From an uncultured Leucothrix sp. (GTDB lineage Bacteria > Pseudomonadota > Gammaproteobacteria > Thiotrichales > Thiotrichaceae), in NCBI GenBank assembly GCA_937923375.1, contig CALAJG010000037.1:1-8154 (forward strand): a stretch of DNA of 8,154 nucleotides. The letters run 5' to 3'. Position numbers and translations under genes: made by a program. Positions within the stretch are counted from its first letter, which is position 1, and each line of letters opens with the position of its first letter. Of the stretch, positions 6,056 to 8,154 are shown piece after piece. The notes beneath the pieces are model-generated. The model saw only the letters and a program-made list of their open reading frames with translations, was not told where the DNA came from and did no database searches.

Positions 6056-6086
6056 TTGAAAGTCTGCTCTGAGCTTCTTTGATACT
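6056..6086 (+). promoter_or_regulatory. Possible promoter of the carnitine operon
   Basis: TTGAAA (6056-6061, five of six consensus bases) and GATACT (6081-6086, four of six) have a long 19-nt spacer and would start transcription at about 6093, giving a leader of about 27 nt before the caiD-like start. No terminator separates this site from the upstream gene, so read-through is equally possible. Confidence 0.25.
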
Positions 6087-6119
6087 GTTAAAGCCGCCCT
6101 AATTGAGTGAGGAGAATCT

Positions 6120-6923
6120 ATGAATAATTCCGTCGAAGTGACACGCAATGGTCATATCCTGGAAGTAAAACTAAACAAGCCCAAAGTTAACGCAATTGAT
6201 ATCCCAATGAGCCAGGCACTCGGTGAGGCATTTGCTGAGCTGCGGGATGATCCTGAATTACGCGTGGGTATTTTAACCGCTGAAGGACAGAAAATATTCT
6301 CGGCAGGCTGGGACTTGAAGGAGCTAAACAGCGGCGAAACACAGCTAGATAATTGGTGGGAGACTGCTGATTATGGCGACGGTGGTTTTGCAGGCCTAAC
6401 CGAAAACTGGAACCTAAACAAACCCGTTATTGCCGCTTTAAATGGCTTAGTCATTGGCGGTGGTTTTGAACTAGCCATGAGTTGTGACCTGCTGATTGCG
6501 GCTGATCATGTTGAGTTTGGCCTCCCAGAAATGCCGCTGGGTATGGTTCCAGATGCAGGTGCCTTGCAGCGATTACCTCGCTTGATCCCCCGTAACATCG
6601 CTACTGAAATGTTTCTTTTAGGACGTCGCATGAAAGCAGATGAAGCGGCGCGTTGGGGGCTCGTAAATAAGGTTGTACCTTATGATGAGCTGATGGACAC
6701 AGCACGTGAGTGGGCTGAAAACCTAGCTTGGGCTGCGCCTCTGGCAATGCAAACAGTTAAGGAAGTGCAACGCGCCATCGAGTGCGTGCCGCTAGAACAA
6801 GCCTTTCACAAAATGCGTACTGAAGATTTACCGACTTATAAGTCGATGCTCACGTCTGAAGATGCAGAAGAAGGTGTCCGTGCATTTGTTGAGAAGCGCG
6901 AACCTGTTTTTAAAGGCAAGTAA
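6120..6923 (+). CDS. caiD: Crotonobetainyl-CoA hydratase (carnitinyl-CoA dehydratase), enoyl-CoA hydratase/isomerase family
   Basis: A 267-residue crotonase-fold enzyme that, if its assignment is right, reversibly hydrates crotonobetainyl-CoA to L-carnitinyl-CoA. It resembles E. coli CaiD (261 residues, from memory) over its whole length: the RNG-ILEV-L-KPKVNAID opening, SAGWDL (61-66), GGFAGLTE (88-95), GGGFELA (113-119), LPEMPLG (135-141), GRRM, SEDAEEG and KREPVFKGK at the end. The oxyanion-hole segments are SAGWDL and GGG113-115. The catalytic Glu pair E117 and E137 keeps the 20-residue spacing of E. coli CaiD E111/E131. The loop at 71-89 is several residues longer than in E. coli. AGGAG (6110-6114) lies 5 nt before the ATG. 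L-carnitine dehydrogenase follows 32 nt later, which strengthens a carnitine role over a general fatty-acid hydratase. Exact substrate still inferred. Confidence 0.88.
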   Translation: MNNSVEVTRNGHILEVKLNKPKVNAIDIPMSQALGEAFAELRDDPELRVGILTAEGQKIFSAGWDLKELNSGETQLDNWWETADYGDGGFAGLTENWNLNKPVIAALNGLVIGGGFELAMSCDLLIAADHVEFGLPEMPLGMVPDAGALQRLPRLIPRNIATEMFLLGRRMKADEAARWGLVNKVVPYDELMDTAREWAENLAWAAPLAMQTVKEVQRAIECVPLEQAFHKMRTEDLPTYKSMLTSEDAEEGVRAFVEKREPVFKGK

Positions 6924-6955
6924 CGTTCGTTAAGGAATTAACAGGAGTTGTTGCA

Positions 6956-7942
6956 ATGACAGCTGATACAGGAAGAAATTTAGAATTTATTGATCCAGCC
7001 TTAGTGACGCGAGTAACCAGTATTGGCGGCGGCCCGATCGGTGGTGGCTGGACTGCTCATTTTTTAGCACGTGGATATGATGTGACTAGCTATTTACATA
7101 GCGAAGCTGAGATTGAGGGCTTTCACGACATTATCAATACCGCCTGGATAAGCCTTGAAGCGTTAGGGTTAGCAAAAGGTGCTACCAAAGACCGGTTGAC
7201 CATTACGACCGACATGGCGACTGCTGTAAAAGGCGCTCAATTCATTCAAGAAAGCGCACCAGAAATCCTTGAATTGAAACAGGCGCTATACCAGCAGCTT
7301 GGCGAACTGGTACCAGAAGATGTAGTGATTTCATCCTCAACTTCTGGTTTAACCATGACCGAGATTCAAGCTCGCTGTGCATCACCTTCGCGAACCGTTG
7401 TAGGACATCCCTTTAATCCCCCTTATTTATTGCCACTCGTTGAAATTGTAGGTGGTGATAAATCAGCTAAAGCAGCTACCGATTGGGCGCATGCCTTTTA
7501 TGAAATTGCGGGTAAAGCTCCTTTGGTTTTAAACAAAGAAATTCCGGGTTTTATCGCTACGCGTTTACAAGAAGCCCTATGGCGTGAAGCTTTACATATG
7601 GTGGCGAATGGTGAAGCAACACCAGATCAAATCGATACTGCATTGATCAACGGTCCGGCACCACGCATGGCGATTTTTGGTCAATGCATGGCTTTTCACA
7701 TTGCTTGCGGTGAAGGTGGCATGGCGACCAATCTCGATCAGTTTGGTCCATCACTGAAACTACCGTGGACACGCCTTGAGGCACCCGAGTTAACTAAAGA
7801 ACTACGGGATCGTATGGTCGACGGTTGTAATGATATTGCTAGTGGACGGCATTTTACCGAGCTAGCAGCAGATCGTGATCGAGGGATTGTGGGTGTATTG
7901 AAGGCAATTTCTACGAATAATGAGGTAAGGAGAAAATCATGA
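6956..7942 (+). CDS. lcdH: L-carnitine dehydrogenase (3-hydroxyacyl-CoA dehydrogenase family)
   Basis: A 328-residue NAD-dependent dehydrogenase that would oxidise L-carnitine to 3-dehydrocarnitine in the cytosol. The Rossmann NAD site is GGGPIGGG (24-31, GxGxxG), followed by FIQESAPE (96-103). The catalytic region has S130 in SSTSGL, H151 in GHPFNP and E163 in LVEIVGG. The 21- and 12-residue spacings match Ser137, His158 and Glu170 of human 3-hydroxyacyl-CoA dehydrogenase. The C-terminal domain starts near EIPGFIATRL (195-204) and contains LWREALHMV and QFGPSLKLPWT, as in Pseudomonas carnitine dehydrogenase (CdhA/LcdH, recalled). The Asn of the acyl-CoA enzymes in this segment is Thr202, consistent with a substrate that is not a CoA ester. 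AGGAG (6943-6947) lies 8 nt before the ATG. The stop overlaps the start of the BKACE gene, indicating an operon with translational coupling. Confidence 0.9.
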   Translation: MTADTGRNLEFIDPALVTRVTSIGGGPIGGGWTAHFLARGYDVTSYLHSEAEIEGFHDIINTAWISLEALGLAKGATKDRLTITTDMATAVKGAQFIQESAPEILELKQALYQQLGELVPEDVVISSSTSGLTMTEIQARCASPSRTVVGHPFNPPYLLPLVEIVGGDKSAKAATDWAHAFYEIAGKAPLVLNKEIPGFIATRLQEALWREALHMVANGEATPDQIDTALINGPAPRMAIFGQCMAFHIACGEGGMATNLDQFGPSLKLPWTRLEAPELTKELRDRMVDGCNDIASGRHFTELAADRDRGIVGVLKAISTNNEVRRKS

Positions 7943-8154
7943 ATTTTAATCCAATCATAACCTGCGCAGTCACTGGTGCAGGCGACACAGTAGGCCGTCA
8001 TCCTGGTGTACCCGTCACTCCCGAGCAAATAGCCAATGCGGCTATCGAAGCTGCCAAAGCTGGCGCTGCAATTGCGCATATCCATGTGCGTGATCCTGAA
8101 ACAGGCAAAGGCTCTCGTGACCCAGAATTGTTTAAAGAAGTCGTTGATCGTGTT
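7939..8154 (+). CDS. BKACE (DUF849) beta-keto acid cleavage enzyme, probable 3-dehydrocarnitine cleavage; 3'-truncated
   Basis: The first 72 codons of a BKACE-family (DUF849, 3-keto-5-aminohexanoate cleavage type) enzyme; the frame runs open through the right edge, so roughly three quarters of the usual length of about 300 residues is missing. These Zn-dependent TIM-barrel enzymes condense a beta-keto acid with acetyl-CoA and split it. With 3-dehydrocarnitine the products are betainyl-CoA and acetoacetate. Visible signatures are ITCAVTGAGDT (7-17), VPVTPEQIA (24-32) and AHIHVRDPETG (46-56), whose H47-x-H49 pair supplies Zn ligands. The opening closely resembles, from memory, the Pseudomonas carnitine-catabolism enzyme CdhC. 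AAGGAG (7927-7932) lies 6 nt before the ATG, and the ATGA overlap with the preceding stop indicates translational coupling. The dehydrogenase immediately upstream makes exactly the expected substrate. The missing part prevents checking the remaining active-site residues. Confidence 0.88.
   Translation, partial: MNFNPIITCAVTGAGDTVGRHPGVPVTPEQIANAAIEAAKAGAAIAHIHVRDPETGKGSRDPELFKEVVDRV

Noticed and set aside
6059..6080. Possible hairpin (AAAG/CTTT plus GCTC/GAGC) after the small outer-membrane protein gene
   Set aside because: The stem is interrupted by an asymmetric bulge and lacks a T tract, so it is not supported as a terminator.
7738..8085. Open frame of 115 codons on the minus strand
   Set aside because: Antisense across the junction of the carnitine dehydrogenase and BKACE genes, both of which are recognisable families.

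Overview
The window looks like chromosomal DNA of a free-living, probably marine, gammaproteobacterium. Base composition is moderate, most genes have Shine-Dalgarno sites, and several proteins (LOG-type phosphoribohydrolase, DUF1285 protein, AhpD-like peroxidase-related enzyme, carnitine dehydrogenase and the 3-dehydrocarnitine cleavage enzyme) resemble Pseudomonas/Cellvibrionales-type families. The taxonomic placement is inference from recalled families, not from a marker gene. No phage, insertion sequence, CRISPR array, tRNA or rRNA is visible.

Layout. Positions 2-1743 (+): the 3' part of a LOG-family gene (cut by the left edge) followed 5 nt later by a 12-helix MFS transporter, probably one operon. 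Positions 1771-4621 (-): reading from right to left, a LysR-type regulator, a DUF1285 protein and an enolase-superfamily (mandelate racemase/muconate lactonizing) enzyme closest to D-galactarolactone cycloisomerase. The MFS gene and the enolase-superfamily gene converge with only 27 nt between them. Positions 4622-4841 are intergenic. They hold a candidate operator for the LysR gene and, on the + strand, a promoter-like element, a hairpin and a strong intrinsic terminator with no annotated gene in front of it, which is best explained as a small RNA gene. Positions 4842-5423 (-): an AhpD-like carboxymuconolactone decarboxylase-family protein with an intact CxxCxxxH site. Positions 5564-6055 (+): a small exported, probable outer-membrane beta-barrel protein transcribed divergently from it.

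Positions 6120-8154 (+): the start of a carnitine/betaine catabolic operon. It contains a CaiD-type crotonobetainyl-CoA hydratase, an L-carnitine dehydrogenase and the first 72 codons of a BKACE (DUF849) enzyme whose start overlaps the dehydrogenase stop (ATGA). Together these point to crotonobetaine and/or carnitine being converted to 3-dehydrocarnitine and then to betainyl-CoA plus acetoacetate. The CoA-activation and thioesterase steps would lie to the right of the window.

Most of the window is ordinary metabolism. The points most worth a second look are the putative small RNA at about 4748-4823, the Asp-to-Glu change in the His-Asp dyad of the enolase-superfamily enzyme, the joining of a cai-type (CoA-dependent) step with a cdh-type (free carnitine) step in one operon, and the unassigned small beta-barrel protein in front of that operon.
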